Shown here in pieces: positions 16,690-27,085 of a stretch of 62,250 nucleotides of DNA. A program made the position numbers and the translations under genes. How positions within the stretch are numbered: position 1 is the first letter of the stretch; every line of letters starts with the position of its first letter. Source of the DNA: an uncultured Prevotellaceae bacterium (GTDB lineage Bacteria > Bacteroidota > Bacteroidia > Bacteroidales > Bacteroidaceae); contig CAMZAE010000009.1 of NCBI GenBank assembly GCA_947304115.1, positions 1 through 62,250 on the forward strand, written 5' to 3'. The notes under the pieces were generated by a model. That model was not told where the DNA came from. It did not search any database and saw nothing but the letters and a program-made list of their open reading frames with translations.

Positions 16690-17767
16690 GTGCGTTGCCT
16701 AATTCTTCTCCACGCAAGTCGGCCTTGATGACCTTACCGTCGGGACCATAAAGGATGGTTGACGGGATGCCCTTGATGTTGTAGATGTCGCTTGCAGCGC
16801 ATTGCCAACCCTTCAGGTCGCTAATCTGCGGCCAAGTGATACCCAAGTCCTTCACACCTTTTTCCCAAGCTTCCTTCTTGTTGTCAAAGGAAATGCCTAC
16901 AACCTCAAAGCCCTTGTCCTTGTACTTCTCGTAGTTGGCCTTCACGTTTGGCATTTCGGCGCGGCAGGGACCACACCAGCTTGCCCAGAAGTCCACAAGG
17001 ACGTACTTGCCCTTGCCCACATAGTCGGTCAGGTGACACTCTTGGTCGTTGAGGTCCCTGCCTACAAAATCGACAACAGGAGCACCGGGTTGTTTGTTCC
17101 TTTCACCACCGATAGAGGCCAGAACAGGTTCAAGCAGCTTGCTGTCCTTATACTTGTAGTCCTTTAAGACGCTCTCGATGAATTCCACACCAAGTGCATT
17201 ACTGCTGGCACGCAGGAAGTAAACAGGAACGAGGTTGTCTTTGTTCTCCTGAATAATCTGCTTCTGCGTGGCAGTGATTTCTTCGGATATCTCACCGTAT
17301 CGCTTGTCAAAGCCATCCATTATCTCTGCAGGTATCTTTTCCCCATATTTTTCACGAGCCTCGCCATAGTCCTTGTAAAGTTGGTCCATTTGGCTGCTTG
17401 CCATCTTCACACGCTCCATTGCTTCGGCAAGCTTCATGTTGTTGTCTGAACCCTTCGTGACCTCTGCTTCACCGTTTTTAATGGTTATCTCGATGGGTTC
17501 GCCGTCGAGGATGACGGTACAAACAGGCTGACGTCTGTCCGCACTGCGTCCTATCACGGCAAAGGCATTCTCAACCGTATCCACATTGAATGTAACGACA
17601 CCGTTGGCAACTTGTCCTTCAGCGTAGGTCTCACGACCGAACATGTTGTAGAGGAACGTTGGTTGAGGTTCTCCAAGTTCGCCCATAACTTTGACTTCCG
17701 TCTTTGTCTCTGCGCAAGCCGTCAAGCAAATGGCAGCAAGCATTGTCATTAAGAAATTCCTTTTCAT
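16667..17767 (-). CDS. TlpA-like thioredoxin-family lipoprotein (DUF4369-type N-terminus)
   Basis: This 366-residue protein has a lipoprotein signal (LAAICLTAC, Cys at ~18). An N-terminal beta domain of the DUF4369 type (~25-125) and a helical stretch (~130-220) precede a thioredoxin/AhpC-type domain (~230-366) with the redox motif FWASWCGPCRAEMP and the cis-Pro segment IKGIPSTILYG. It likely sits in the outer or inner membrane facing the periplasm and reduces disulfides or supports cytochrome/redox maturation, as related Bacteroidetes proteins do; the partner is unknown. It heads the run tlpA-like, tldD, PI-PLC-like, pmbA, and its stop lies inside tldD. Confidence 0.9.
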   Translation of the reverse strand: MKRNFLMTMLAAICLTACAETKTEVKVMGELGEPQPTFLYNMFGRETYAEGQVANGVVTFNVDTVENAFAVIGRSADRRQPVCTVILDGEPIEITIKNGEAEVTKGSDNNMKLAEAMERVKMASSQMDQLYKDYGEAREKYGEKIPAEIMDGFDKRYGEISEEITATQKQIIQENKDNLVPVYFLRASSNALGVEFIESVLKDYKYKDSKLLEPVLASIGGERNKQPGAPVVDFVGRDLNDQECHLTDYVGKGKYVLVDFWASWCGPCRAEMPNVKANYEKYKDKGFEVVGISFDNKKEAWEKGVKDLGITWPQISDLKGWQCAASDIYNIKGIPSTILYGPDGKVIKADLRGEELGNALEEYLGK

Positions 17768-17827
17768 TGTTATTTAGTTGTTTAGTAGATTGGTCGTTTA
17801 GTTGTTTGCTTGTTTGATTGTCTGGCA

Positions 17828-17858
17828 CAAAGGTACGTTTTATTGCCGACAATACAAA
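17828..17858 (-). promoter_or_regulatory. promoter of the TlpA-tldD run
   Basis: On the minus strand TTTG (17855-17858), 19 nt, TACCTTTG (17828-17835) is a full Bacteroidetes promoter, leaving a ~55-nt leader with a TTTAGTnGTTTAGT-like repeat. Confidence 0.78.
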
Positions 17859-17874
17859 ATAAAGCGCTCGATTA

Positions 17875-17906
17875 TTTGGCTGAAAGAGGGAAAAAGCCTA
17901 TCTTTG
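17875..17906 (+). promoter_or_regulatory. promoter of the metallophosphoesterase gene
   Basis: TTTG (17875-17878), 20 nt, TATCTTTG (17899-17906). Start near 17912 gives a ~160-nt leader that contains the 28-bp inverted repeat. Confidence 0.7.
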
Positions 17907-17956
17907 TGACAACAAAAGGAACATTGTGATGAAGCAACCGCTGTTAATTTCCCTTG

Positions 17957-18022
17957 TTGCTCATACATGTAGAAGCAATTGCTTATACATGAACAAGCAA
18001 TTGCTTCTACATGTATGAGCAA
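17957..18022. repeat. perfect 28-bp inverted repeat with 10-nt loop
   Basis: The left arm (17957-17984, beginning TTGCTCATACATGTAG) and right arm (17995-18022, ending ACATGTATGAGCAA) are exactly complementary over 28 bases. Each arm also holds the palindromes ACATGT and GCAATTGC. It lies 51 bp before the phosphoesterase ATG, within the predicted 5' leader. A 29-codon frame (ATG 17929 to TGA 18018, MKQPLLISLV...) runs through the left arm and most of the right arm. Confidence 0.95.
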
Positions 18023-18073
18023 TGAATGCGATGTTGTTTTTTTGCTTTTGTAACGTAATTCAACTTTAAGAAC

Positions 18074-19438
18074 ATGAAAAGGCGTGAATTTATTCGGGAC
18101 GCTGCCATTGTTGCTGCAACAAGTGGTATTGGCAGCCTCACCCCGGCCATCTCCAAAGAAGAGGGAGCAGTACCGTCGATTACTCCTCCTTTGGAGGGTG
18201 CAGGGGAGGCTCCTCTCATCGACAGCGAGCCTGTCCTGCAGAACTATGCGGCTACGAGCATGGGCATTGCCTTCAGTGTGACAGACTGGGCAAACGGTTA
18301 TGTCATCTATGGCGAGAAGCCTGACCTGAGCGACGGACGGAAGGTGTGGTGCGGCGGCTATCGTATGACGGCTATGGACAACGAAGTGATTCAAGTCCGA
18401 CTGACAGGTCTGAAACCCTATACATTATATTATTATAAGATAGGAGCCGACCGCATTGAGTACAAAGACGGCTACCATATCCGCATCACAGGCAACGAAG
18501 AGAAGCCAAACATCTACTCCTTTCGCACCGCTGGCGAAGGGGCAAGGTCGCACTTCTGTGTCATCAATGACACGCACGCTTCGTGGAAAGCCGTCAATCC
18601 TACAATAAACAAGGTGATGGAATTGCAGCCGAGTTGCGTCATCTGGAACGGCGACGCCTGCAATACAGAAGAGACAATAGCGGCTCAGAAACGCATCTTC
18701 TTCAAGCCTGAGATTGACAGGAAGGACTTCGCAGCCAATATCCCGTATATCTTCTGCCCTGGCAATCACGACAACCGAGGCTTGGCGAACCGCCATCTGG
18801 AACGTGTCTGGATGTACCGTCAGCCGGAAGAGCGCCAGCCGCGAGACTGGGATTTAGGTCGCAACTTTGCCGTCCGCATGGGCGACATAGCCTTTGTAGG
18901 CCTTGATACCGGCGAGGACAAGTTGGACACCAACCCTATATTCTGCAACCTTTTTGTCAGCGAACCATATCGCATTGCCCAGCAGACGTGGCTTCGCGAT
19001 GCACTCCGACAGCCGGAGATTGCCAATGCCCCCTATCTCGTTGCTGTATGCCATATCCCGCTTTACGATCCGCGTCCTGACATGAATCCCGGCGACCTTT
19101 ATCCTGCCGACAAGGACAATGTGCACAAAGGTGACTTTGCAGAGTGGCAACGCACCTGTGCCAAGCTCTGGGGACCATTGCTTGAAGAGGCTGGCTGTCA
19201 GCTTCTCCTTACAGCACACCAGCACGTCTATCGCCTTGACGTGCCCAACGAAGAACACAAGTGGATGCAGATAGTAGGCGGAGGCCCCCATATGGCAGGC
19301 AAGAAGCCTGGCCATTTCCCTACGGTTATAGAAGGAGAGGTCAAGGATGGCAAGCTCGTTGTCACCATCCATAACATCTATTCAGGCATTGTCTGCGGCA
19401 AAGTGACCTTCAGCAACAGGAGGCCGCGTCGTGTTTGA
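18074..19438 (+). CDS. metallophosphoesterase with twin-arginine-type signal
   Basis: This 454-residue calcineurin-like phosphoesterase begins [20 protein letters not shown], a twin-arginine (Tat) type signal, so it is probably exported folded. An Fn3-like N-terminal region (~55-150) of the purple-acid-phosphatase kind precedes the metal-binding motifs: NDTHASW (~168), WNGDACN (~192), CPGNHDNRG (~232), [10 protein letters not shown] (~322) and [12 protein letters not shown] (~381). Residues ~37-46 ([10 protein letters not shown]) derive from an in-frame palindromic element close behind the signal. The last 29 bases overlap the convergent asd gene. The long leader with a strong hairpin suggests post-transcriptional control. 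Confidence 0.88.
   Translation: MKRREFIRDAAIVAATSGIGSLTPAISKEEGAVPSITPPLEGAGEAPLIDSEPVLQNYAATSMGIAFSVTDWANGYVIYGEKPDLSDGRKVWCGGYRMTAMDNEVIQVRLTGLKPYTLYYYKIGADRIEYKDGYHIRITGNEEKPNIYSFRTAGEGARSHFCVINDTHASWKAVNPTINKVMELQPSCVIWNGDACNTEETIAAQKRIFFKPEIDRKDFAANIPYIFCPGNHDNRGLANRHLERVWMYRQPEERQPRDWDLGRNFAVRMGDIAFVGLDTGEDKLDTNPIFCNLFVSEPYRIAQQTWLRDALRQPEIANAPYLVAVCHIPLYDPRPDMNPGDLYPADKDNVHKGDFAEWQRTCAKLWGPLLEEAGCQLLLTAHQHVYRLDVPNEEHKWMQIVGGGPHMAGKKPGHFPTVIEGEVKDGKLVVTIHNIYSGIVCGKVTFSNRRPRRV
18182..18210. repeat. in-frame CCCTCC-type element in the phosphoesterase gene
   Basis: TCCTCCTTTGGAGGG then GCAGGGGAGG: a short inverted repeat of the same kind as in tldD, valS and ligA, in frame just after the export signal. 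Confidence 0.75.
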
Positions 19439-20441
19439 TGAGGTATTCGGCAATCTGCACAGCGTTGAGGGCTGCACCCTTCTTAATCTGGTCGCTTACA
19501 AGCCAGAAGGTTATGCCGTTGGGATTGGCAAGGTCCTTGCGCACACGGCCCACATAGACGTCATCACAGTTCTCGTGGAAAAGCGGCATGGGGTAGGGCA
19601 GTGCCCCTTCTTCTCGGAAGTTGGGGCTATCCTCAAGCTGTAACCCCTGCCCATTTCTTACAGCTTCCTGAAACTCTTCGACGCTGACGGGACGCTCTGT
19701 CTCGGCCCACACGCTTTCGCTGTGGCAGCGGAGCGACGGCACACGCACGCACATGGCACTCACCTGGCAGTCGGTGTGCATGATCTTCTTCGTCTCGTTG
19801 TACATCTTCATCTCTTCCTTTGTATAGCCGTTGTCGCAGAAGACATCTATCTGGGGAATAACATTAAAAGCCAACTGGTAGGCAAACTTCTCGACTGTCG
19901 GCTTCTCGCCGGCAAGCACTTGGCGGTACTGCTCGTAGAGTTCCGCCATAGCCGCAGCCCCAGCACCGCTGGCTGCCTGATAGCTGGCCACGTGTACGCG
20001 CTTGATGTGGGACAGGTTTTCGAGAGCTTGCAAGGCTACAACCATCATTATGGTTGTGCAGTTGGGATTGGCAATGATTCCACGGGGACGGACAAGAGCG
20101 TCCTCGGCATTACATTCAGGCACAACCAAAGGTACGTCTTCGTCCATGCGGAATGCGCTGGAGTTGTCAATCATTACGGCTCCATGCTTAGTGATGGTCT
20201 CTGCAAACTCTTTGCTTGTACCGCCGCCTGCGCTTGTGAAGGCAATATCAACGCCCTTGAAATCGTCGTTGTGCTGTAGGAGCTTTACTTCTATCTCCTT
20301 CCCTCGGAAGACGTATTTGCGTCCAGCACTGCGCTGGCTGCCAAACAAAAGCAGTTCGTCAATCGGGAAGTTTCTCTCGTCCAATACGCGCAGGAATTCC
20401 TGCCCTACGGCACCACTGGCACCAACAATTGCAACTCTCAT
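19410..20441 (-). CDS. asd: aspartate-semialdehyde dehydrogenase
   Basis: This 343-residue enzyme reduces aspartyl phosphate to aspartate semialdehyde, the branch point to lysine/diaminopimelate, threonine and methionine. It shows the NADP-binding [10 protein letters not shown] (~7-16), the segment [12 protein letters not shown], the catalytic Cys in [10 protein letters not shown] (~129) and [14 protein letters not shown]. Start chosen at 20441 ([10 protein letters not shown]) because the -7 promoter box lies at 20473-20480 and the 14 extra residues upstream are untypical. The 3' end overlaps the convergent phosphoesterase gene by 29 bp. Confidence 0.95.
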   Translation of the reverse strand: MRVAIVGASGAVGQEFLRVLDERNFPIDELLLFGSQRSAGRKYVFRGKEIEVKLLQHNDDFKGVDIAFTSAGGGTSKEFAETITKHGAVMIDNSSAFRMDEDVPLVVPECNAEDALVRPRGIIANPNCTTIMMVVALQALENLSHIKRVHVASYQAASGAGAAAMAELYEQYRQVLAGEKPTVEKFAYQLAFNVIPQIDVFCDNGYTKEEMKMYNETKKIMHTDCQVSAMCVRVPSLRCHSESVWAETERPVSVEEFQEAVRNGQGLQLEDSPNFREEGALPYPMPLFHENCDDVYVGRVRKDLANPNGITFWLVSDQIKKGAALNAVQIAEYLIKHDAASCC

Positions 20442-20472
20442 CTTATTTAGTCGTTTAGTATATTTTCGGCCG

Positions 20473-20480
20473 CAAAGGTA
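20473..20480 (-). promoter_or_regulatory. -7 box of asd
   Basis: TACCTTTG on the minus strand, 31 bp before the asd ATG; no exact TTTG at the usual distance. Confidence 0.55.
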
Positions 20481-20523
20481 CAAATAAAATGAGAATTAAG
20501 AGTCAAGAATTGAGATTTATTTG

Positions 20524-20531
20524 TACCTTTG
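20524..20531 (+). promoter_or_regulatory. -7 box of the antiporter-subtilase gene
   Basis: TACCTTTG 26 bp before the ATG at 20558, divergent to the asd promoter; the -33 element is not clear. Confidence 0.55.
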
Positions 20532-20557
20532 CAGCGATTTAGGCATTTCAAAGCTCA

Positions 20558-23500
20558 ATGATAAAGAATAGTGCCCTCATAACAGATCCCACATGGATTT
20601 TCTTTGTGGTGCTCTGCATCATATTGTTTGCACCGCTATTGCTCAGACGACTCAGGGTGCCGCCAGTCATTGGTCTCATCCTGGCAGGCATCCTTGTCGG
20701 GCAGTATGGCTTTAATCTCCTGGCACACGACCGCTCCTTTGAACTATTTGGACAGGTGGGCATTTACTACATCATGTTCCTTGCCGGCTTGGAATTGGAA
20801 ATGGGCAGCGTGGAGCATTATGGCCGTGACGGGCTTCGTTTCGGTATCCTTACCTTTGCCATTCCTTTTTTGCTTGGCATTGCCTCAAGTATATGGCTGC
20901 TTGGTTATAGTCTATCCACCAGCCTTCTGCTGGCTTGTATCTATGCCAGCCATACGCTCGTGACGTATCCTATTGTCGGACGTTATGGTTTGGCGCGGCA
21001 TGGCGCGGTCGTTGTGAGTGTCGTTGCCACAGCAATAGCCCTTTTTGCCGCTTTGTTGGTACTGGCATTGGTGGTAGGCGGTCAGAATCCCGATACAACT
21101 TGGCTCACATGGTTGCTTTTCGGCTTGAAGTGTGCTGTTTATGTCACCTTTTCCATCCTTGTGTTCCCTCGTGTCGGCCGTTGGTTCCTGCGACGGTTCG
21201 AGGATGGCGTGATGCAGTTCATCTTCATCTTAGCTATTGTGTTCTTCAGCGCATCATTGGCAAAGATGGTAGGACTGGAAGGCTTACTTGGGGCGTTTCT
21301 TGCAGGATTGATTATCAACCGTCTCATCCCAAAGACCAGCCCCTTGATGTCACGTCTTGAGTTTGTCGGCAATGCCCTGTTCATTCCCTATTTCCTTATC
21401 GGTGTAGGCATGATAATCGATATAGGCATCCTTGTACGCCACCCGGAAACAATCTGGCTGGTTGTCGTGATGGTTGTAACAGGTGCCCTCTCAAAATTCC
21501 TTGCTTCTGCTATTATGGCTTGGACGATGGGAGAGGGAAGACATAGCCTGTGGCTCATGTTCGGGCTTACCAATGCCCATGCAGCCGGAGCACTTGCCAT
21601 CGTTACCATAGGCACTGCTCCGAATGTGCAACTTATGAGCGATGAGGTGTTGGGAGGAACCGTTATGCTCATCCTCTTCAGTTGTACCATTAGTGGCTTT
21701 GCCACAACTCGCGGTGCCAAGCAACTTGCCTTGAGCGACACGTCTCTTGAGGAAAACCGAGGTTCCTATCATGGCAAATGCCTGATTACCTATAGCCAGG
21801 AGGATAATGTCGATGTGATGACGCAGCTTGCCATTCTCATCCGCAACCCCTTCATTCCCGACAGCTTAATGGGGCTATGTGTTGCGTACGACAATGGACA
21901 ACAGACAACAGACAACAGTCATCGCAAAGGAAGGCAGTTGCTCGAAAAGGCTCAGATGATAGCTGCGGCTGCCGATGTGCCGATGGCGATACTCAACCGC
22001 ATGAGCACCAACATAGCGGGCGGCATACTGCACACCATGAGCGAGTATGACTGCGGAGAGGTTATCGTCTGCCTCAACGACCGCACAACAGGCATGGCAA
22101 AGTCTTCGCTTGGCACGACAATAGACAATGTGGTAAGCGGCAGCCACCGAGAAGTGATGGCTGTTCGCAGCATTGTGCCGCCTGGCACTATCAGAAGACT
22201 GGTTGTCTGCGTTCCAAAGAAAGCTGAATATGAGGTTGGATTCTACAAATGGCTGGAGCACATCTGCCGCATCGGTGAAGAGCTTGACTGTCATCTTGAA
22301 TACCATGCTCATGCCGACACCTTGCCTTATATAAAAGGTTATATGGAGCAGAAGCACAGCCATGTCCGCTCGCATTATATCGAGATGAACAAGTGGTCGG
22401 AATTCCTCGATTTGCGGCATGACATGAACCTTGGCTGTATGCTTGTTGCTGTCACGGCAAGGCCAGGTTTTATCTCATACCAGAATCAGTTCGAGGAACT
22501 GCCCATGCTCATTCATCGTTACTTCAGCCATACCAGTGTCATGCTCCTCTTCCCCGACCAATGGGGCGAGCCGCAGGAAAGCATATCTGTCTTCACACCC
22601 AACGGCACAGCGGTACAGCGGCAGTCACGCTCTTTTGGAGGATGGCTGCGTCGCTGGCTCTTTTCTGCGAGACGCTCGGCGTTATTGTTGTTCATGCTCG
22701 CATCGTCTTCTCTTCTTTTTGCGCCTTCACCTCTAATGGCACAGCGCGCCCGTTTTGACAAGATGTCGTCGATGGTGCGGTATTCTGTCTTGAAGCAAAG
22801 TGCAAATGACAAGAAGCAAGGAACGAGGAGGATGTTCAAGAGCAGCCCTCATAAGGATGAATACGGGGGGAGCTACCTTACCCTTGTACAGTGCTCGAGC
22901 GTGGATGTGCTCAAACAGCATGGCTGCCGATGCTATGCCAATTGGGGGAACATCTATGCAGCCTGTGTCCCCAAGAGAGAACTGGCTGCCCTGTCGCTAC
23001 GTCCGGAAGTGCTTCGTATCGAGAGCGGCAAGGTGTGCGATGCACTTATCGACACCTCGGCCATCATCATACGTTCCGACGTTCTGCGAACCCCCACGCC
23101 CGGCAGGTCGGCTTATACAGGAAGAGGTGTTGTGGTAGGAGTGATGGACATCGGCTTCGACCTGACCAATCCTACATTTTACAGCCGTGATCTCGGAGCC
23201 TATCGTGTTTCTTCTTTCTGGGATATGCTTGATTATGAAGGGCAAGAGGCAGGAGGCAAGGGACAAGGGGAAATGGTCAATGGCTTGGAAATTCCTATTG
23301 GCACGGCCTACACTTTGAGTGCTGATGTGCTTCGCAAAGCTTGTTCCTCGGACAGCCGCCTGCAGTATCATGGCACTCACACAGCCAGTACAGCCGCTGG
23401 CAGCGGATACGACTCGCCATACATTGGCATGGCACCCGATGCCGACATATGTCTGGTATCGAATGCTGTATCGAGTGACAAGGAACTTGTGCCGGACTCT

Positions 23501-24802
23501 CTTCTTGAGATGTATGGCTCAGCTATCGACTTGCTTGGCTTTGAGTATATATTCCGCTATGCCGACATGGTTGACAAGCCATGCGTCATCAGTTTCAGCG
23601 AAGGCTCACATGAAGACCTTGAGGGAGAAGCGCAGCTTTACAATGCAGTTCTTGACAGCCTTGTACGTCCAGGCCGTATCATTTGTGCTGCGGCCGGCAA
23701 TCAAAGTCTTTATAAAACCTATATGCAGAAGCCCAATGGAAAGGAACGTTCAGCTTCTCTTATCCAGCCAACAGGCAACACATCCTATATGATGCTTCGC
23801 AGTCGTGGCAATTTCAATATACAACTCGACTTCATGGCTTCTCCTTCAGAGACTCTGCTTAATTATAACATGCCGATAGAAGATGTCCTTGCCACAGAAG
23901 ACAGCCTGCTCGTCGATACCATTACGGCGGGAAACCTTACATTCCAGCTTGTGTTTGGCTGTTATCCTTCTTGTTATGACGGCAGCCAGTTGGTGACTGA
24001 TGTCGTGATTACGAAGATAGGCAATGGGAAGCTTCATACAGTCACTATGGGAATTGGCATCGTTGGCGAGGAATCTGAGGTAGAGGTCTTTCAAGAGATA
24101 GGTTATCTTAACAATCATCCCAACTACCCAGATTATCAAGATGCCGAATCAACGCACAACATCCATTTCCCCGGTTCCGCCTCCAGTGTTATCTGTGTCG
24201 GAGCGACATCATACAGGACAGGCTTCTTGCATTACGACGGCAACTGGGTAAAGGACAGCTATGGCAGCGGCGGTGAAATGGCGACCTATAGCAGCCGAGG
24301 GCCTACTCTCTCCGGTTCGATTAAGCCCGATGTGCTGGCACCAGGGACAAATGTCGTGGCAGCATTCAATAGCTTCTACTCCGAAGAGAACCCCGATGAC
24401 TATATGACTGACTACGATGTCGGTCGCTATGCTTTCAACGGGCGCAACTATGTCTGGAGTTCACAGACGGGCACCAGTATGTCATGCCCTATGGTGGCTG
24501 GTATCATTGCCCAGTGGATGGAAGCTGTTCCTACACTCACACGGGAGCAGGTTATTGAGGTCTTTGAAGCGACTTGCCGACGTCCTGACACTTCTCTTGT
24601 GTACCCCAACAATGACTGCGGTTACGGCGAGATAAATGCTGAGGCAGGACTTGAGTACTTGCTTTTTCATGCTGACAAGATACTACAACCTCTTGTCTCT
24701 CCTCAAAGAGAAGGAGCGTTGTTCAATCTTGCAGGACAAAGGGTAGATGAACATTATACAGGTATCGTTATTACTAACGGAAGAAAGGAACTGAGAAAAT
24801 GA
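20558..24802 (+). CDS. fused cation:proton antiporter - S8 subtilase
   Basis: One uninterrupted 1414-codon frame joins two proteins. Residues ~10-390 are a CPA2-type antiporter with about 12 membrane helices ([34 protein letters not shown]), followed by a cytoplasmic UspA-like region to ~690. Residues 694-728 then look like a complete signal peptide: RRWLFSARR, a hydrophobic core, and SPLMA with likely cleavage after A728. The rest is a subtilase with an intact triad: D864 in VMDIGFD, H938 in YHGTHTAS, S1307 in GTSMSCP, plus oxyanion N1048 in AAGNQS. It ends in the tail [12 protein letters not shown]...[13 protein letters not shown]. Two stretches (~447-457 [10 protein letters not shown]; ~892-902 [11 protein letters not shown]) look like filler repeats. 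Possibly two genes that lost a stop codon, or a sequencing error at ~22640-22700; M713 could start the subtilase. The stop overlaps the next ATG. Confidence 0.85.
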   Translation: MIKNSALITDPTWIFFVVLCIILFAPLLLRRLRVPPVIGLILAGILVGQYGFNLLAHDRSFELFGQVGIYYIMFLAGLELEMGSVEHYGRDGLRFGILTFAIPFLLGIASSIWLLGYSLSTSLLLACIYASHTLVTYPIVGRYGLARHGAVVVSVVATAIALFAALLVLALVVGGQNPDTTWLTWLLFGLKCAVYVTFSILVFPRVGRWFLRRFEDGVMQFIFILAIVFFSASLAKMVGLEGLLGAFLAGLIINRLIPKTSPLMSRLEFVGNALFIPYFLIGVGMIIDIGILVRHPETIWLVVVMVVTGALSKFLASAIMAWTMGEGRHSLWLMFGLTNAHAAGALAIVTIGTAPNVQLMSDEVLGGTVMLILFSCTISGFATTRGAKQLALSDTSLEENRGSYHGKCLITYSQEDNVDVMTQLAILIRNPFIPDSLMGLCVAYDNGQQTTDNSHRKGRQLLEKAQMIAAAADVPMAILNRMSTNIAGGILHTMSEYDCGEVIVCLNDRTTGMAKSSLGTTIDNVVSGSHREVMAVRSIVPPGTIRRLVVCVPKKAEYEVGFYKWLEHICRIGEELDCHLEYHAHADTLPYIKGYMEQKHSHVRSHYIEMNKWSEFLDLRHDMNLGCMLVAVTARPGFISYQNQFEELPMLIHRYFSHTSVMLLFPDQWGEPQESISVFTPNGTAVQRQSRSFGGWLRRWLFSARRSALLLFMLASSSLLFAPSPLMAQRARFDKMSSMVRYSVLKQSANDKKQGTRRMFKSSPHKDEYGGSYLTLVQCSSVDVLKQHGCRCYANWGNIYAACVPKRELAALSLRPEVLRIESGKVCDALIDTSAIIIRSDVLRTPTPGRSAYTGRGVVVGVMDIGFDLTNPTFYSRDLGAYRVSSFWDMLDYEGQEAGGKGQGEMVNGLEIPIGTAYTLSADVLRKACSSDSRLQYHGTHTASTAAGSGYDSPYIGMAPDADICLVSNAVSSDKELVPDSLLEMYGSAIDLLGFEYIFRYADMVDKPCVISFSEGSHEDLEGEAQLYNAVLDSLVRPGRIICAAAGNQSLYKTYMQKPNGKERSASLIQPTGNTSYMMLRSRGNFNIQLDFMASPSETLLNYNMPIEDVLATEDSLLVDTITAGNLTFQLVFGCYPSCYDGSQLVTDVVITKIGNGKLHTVTMGIGIVGEESEVEVFQEIGYLNNHPNYPDYQDAESTHNIHFPGSASSVICVGATSYRTGFLHYDGNWVKDSYGSGGEMATYSSRGPTLSGSIKPDVLAPGTNVVAAFNSFYSEENPDDYMTDYDVGRYAFNGRNYVWSSQTGTSMSCPMVAGIIAQWMEAVPTLTREQVIEVFEATCRRPDTSLVYPNNDCGYGEINAEAGLEYLLFHADKILQPLVSPQREGALFNLAGQRVDEHYTGIVITNGRKELRK

Positions 24803-25452
24803 TACAGATACGCAACATAAAGAAGAGCTTTGGCAGCCTTGAAGTGCTCAAAGGCATAGACCTTGATATCGAGCGGGGTAAAGTGGTAAGTATTGTCGGG
24901 GCGAGTGGTGCTGGCAAGACAACTCTCCTGCAGATTATGGGCACACTTGACAGGGCTGACAGCGGCAGTGTCATTATAGATGGCGTGGATGTTATGAAAC
25001 TCAGCGATGCCAAGCGCTCGGCTTTTCGCAACAAGCACATGGGGTTTGTCTTTCAGTTCCACCAACTCCTGCCTGAGTTTACGGCTCTTGAGAATGTGAT
25101 GATGCCTGCTCTCATTGGCGGGACATCAAGACGTGAGGCAAAGAAGCGAGCCGAAGAACTCCTTTCCTTCATGGGGCTTTCCGACCGCGTCTCGCACAAG
25201 CCTAACGAGCTTTCCGGCGGAGAGAAACAGAGAGTGGCTGTTGCCCGTGCTCTTATCAATAAGCCCGATGTGATATTTGCCGACGAACCCAGCGGCTCTC
25301 TTGATACACAAAACAAGCAGGAACTGCATCGTCTTTTCTTCGACCTTCGTGACAAAATGGGGCAGACTTTTGTCATCGTGACACACGACGAACAGCTTGC
25401 AGAACTTGCCGATCAGAAGATATCAATGCAAGACGGAAGGGTGGTCGGTTAG
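24799..25452 (+). CDS. lolD: LolD-like ABC transporter ATP-binding protein
   Basis: This 217-residue ABC ATPase of the LolD/MacB/FtsE group has Walker [10 protein letters not shown] (~34), the Q-loop at [20 protein letters not shown] (~79), signature [15 protein letters not shown] (~137), Walker [13 protein letters not shown] (~157) and the H-loop VTHD (~192). In the Lol system such a protein powers release of lipoproteins from the inner membrane. The LolC/E partner is not adjacent, so the exact role is inferred. The ATG overlaps the end of the antiporter-subtilase frame (ATGA), and the stop interlocks with the convergent M6 protease stop. Confidence 0.85.
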   Translation: MIQIRNIKKSFGSLEVLKGIDLDIERGKVVSIVGASGAGKTTLLQIMGTLDRADSGSVIIDGVDVMKLSDAKRSAFRNKHMGFVFQFHQLLPEFTALENVMMPALIGGTSRREAKKRAEELLSFMGLSDRVSHKPNELSGGEKQRVAVARALINKPDVIFADEPSGSLDTQNKQELHRLFFDLRDKMGQTFVIVTHDEQLAELADQKISMQDGRVVG

Positions 25453-27077
25453 GGATTGTGGATAAAAGTTTTCTTCCCGTTCTTTATGACAATGCCTTTA
25501 TAATCCGGCGACACTTTTAGCCCGCTAAGGTTATAGAAGAACCCCTCTTCTGCAGACGTAGAAGGGGACATAATTCCACTTGTTCCCTCATCAAATATAA
25601 AGCTTATAAGGCCGTCATCCGATTCGCTGATTTCAGAAATGGAGTGGTGCATCAGGTAATCATTTTCGGCATTCTTGTTGAAGAGCTTGGCAACGGGAGT
25701 AGTGGTGTCGGAAAGTTCTGTGTTGCCTGAAGTGCCAGGCCAAGGGTCGCCAGCCAATGTGGAACTGTACAAGGTGTTGTCGGCAGGGATGATAGTCATA
25801 CGTTGATGTGAAGGGATGATGTTGACTGTGTTTTCTGCCCATGCCTGAGAATCGTAGTCAACATGCAAGATGAGCAGTCCGTGTCCGGCAAGCCTACTAT
25901 CCCAGCCCTCCTGCTGGCGGTTCTCCAACAAGTAGTACTCATCCGCCTTTCCACTATTCCTTAATATATAGGCAACAGGTTCCGAAGTAAGGGCAGGCAT
26001 GTTTTGAACGACAATCGGTTCAACAAGCTCTGTAGGTTGAAGCCACCCGCAGAACATACGTTCATAACTGGTAAAACCTGCAGGCGCACCTCCGTTGCCA
26101 TTGTATTCACCAAAGTCCATAAGGTCCCAGGAATTCATCCCGGAACTGTATCCTTGGGTATTGTAGAAGTCTGGCAGGCCGAAACAATGGGAGAATTCGT
26201 GACAGGCTATGCCTATGCCAGCAATTTTGGCGTTGATGTTACTATTGCCATGTAGTTCTGCACTTGTGGCATAGCTGTCGATTACGACTCCATCTGCCAT
26301 GATTGGACCTTCGCCGTCGTTTTCGTCCAATGCTTCGGTGAGAGTCCAGGCATGTGACCATATATTATTGGGCTGAGAGGTGTTTTGTGCTTCGTCAAAA
26401 CCAGAGTGTATGATGAATATCTGTTCAACTTCCCCGTCGCCATCCCAATCATACTTCTTGAAATCAACTTTATCATTCACCAGTTGCACAGCTTCGGCTA
26501 CCATTACTGCCGGATGCTGGTCATCGCCATTGTCGTTGTTAGCGCCATAGAAGGAAAGAGGCTGACTGACGGTTACAGGACCGACCACGTCAAAAGTGAA
26601 GTCAAATTGCCTATAACTGGCATCAAGGAAGTAGTCGCGGACAGAGCCTATGTTGATGTTATCGGTGTAGCCCTTTTCGTTGAAGAGGCGCCGAAAGTCG
26701 GCATTGGTATAGCGGAAGGGTGTTTGCGGGAACTGGACAAGAATGACCAAGCCTGGCTTGCTGCCAATCAATGACCTTTCTGACTTCCTTTGTCTTGAGG
26801 CAAATCGTTTTGCGAGAGTTGCCTGTCGTTTGAGAGACCTTGCTTTCTGGTGTTTCAAAAGATTGTCAATCTCAACGTAATGGGCAATGCCAAGGCTGTC
26901 ACATTGCAGATGTCGTCCGTCATCGGTTTGAAAGAAATGCATTGTCTCGTCCCCCATCGCCGTTGCTTCTACAGTTGTGCCGTCAGCAAGGTGCAGTGTG
27001 TATCGTTCCCTTTTTGCAGGGACGGCAGACAATATCATCACATAGAGGCAGAAGAGTAAGGACGTGAATAACTTCAT
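25449..27077 (-). CDS. secreted M6-like metalloprotease
   Basis: This 542-residue protein has a signal peptide ([21 protein letters not shown]), an N-terminal propeptide-like region and an M6-type peptidase domain with the zinc motif [14 protein letters not shown] (~289) and downstream [20 protein letters not shown]. The tail [20 protein letters not shown] plus GKKTF resembles the other exported proteins here. Likely a type IX client acting outside the cell; the substrate is unknown. It lies 8 bp behind a second M6 gene, so the two are probably co-transcribed tandem paralogues. Its stop interlocks with that of lolD (TTAG at 25449-25452). Confidence 0.88.
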   Translation of the reverse strand: MKLFTSLLFCLYVMILSAVPAKRERYTLHLADGTTVEATAMGDETMHFFQTDDGRHLQCDSLGIAHYVEIDNLLKHQKARSLKRQATLAKRFASRQRKSERSLIGSKPGLVILVQFPQTPFRYTNADFRRLFNEKGYTDNINIGSVRDYFLDASYRQFDFTFDVVGPVTVSQPLSFYGANNDNGDDQHPAVMVAEAVQLVNDKVDFKKYDWDGDGEVEQIFIIHSGFDEAQNTSQPNNIWSHAWTLTEALDENDGEGPIMADGVVIDSYATSAELHGNSNINAKIAGIGIACHEFSHCFGLPDFYNTQGYSSGMNSWDLMDFGEYNGNGGAPAGFTSYERMFCGWLQPTELVEPIVVQNMPALTSEPVAYILRNSGKADEYYLLENRQQEGWDSRLAGHGLLILHVDYDSQAWAENTVNIIPSHQRMTIIPADNTLYSSTLAGDPWPGTSGNTELSDTTTPVAKLFNKNAENDYLMHHSISEISESDDGLISFIFDEGTSGIMSPSTSAEEGFFYNLSGLKVSPDYKGIVIKNGKKTFIHNP

Positions 27078-27085
27078 TTATGTTC

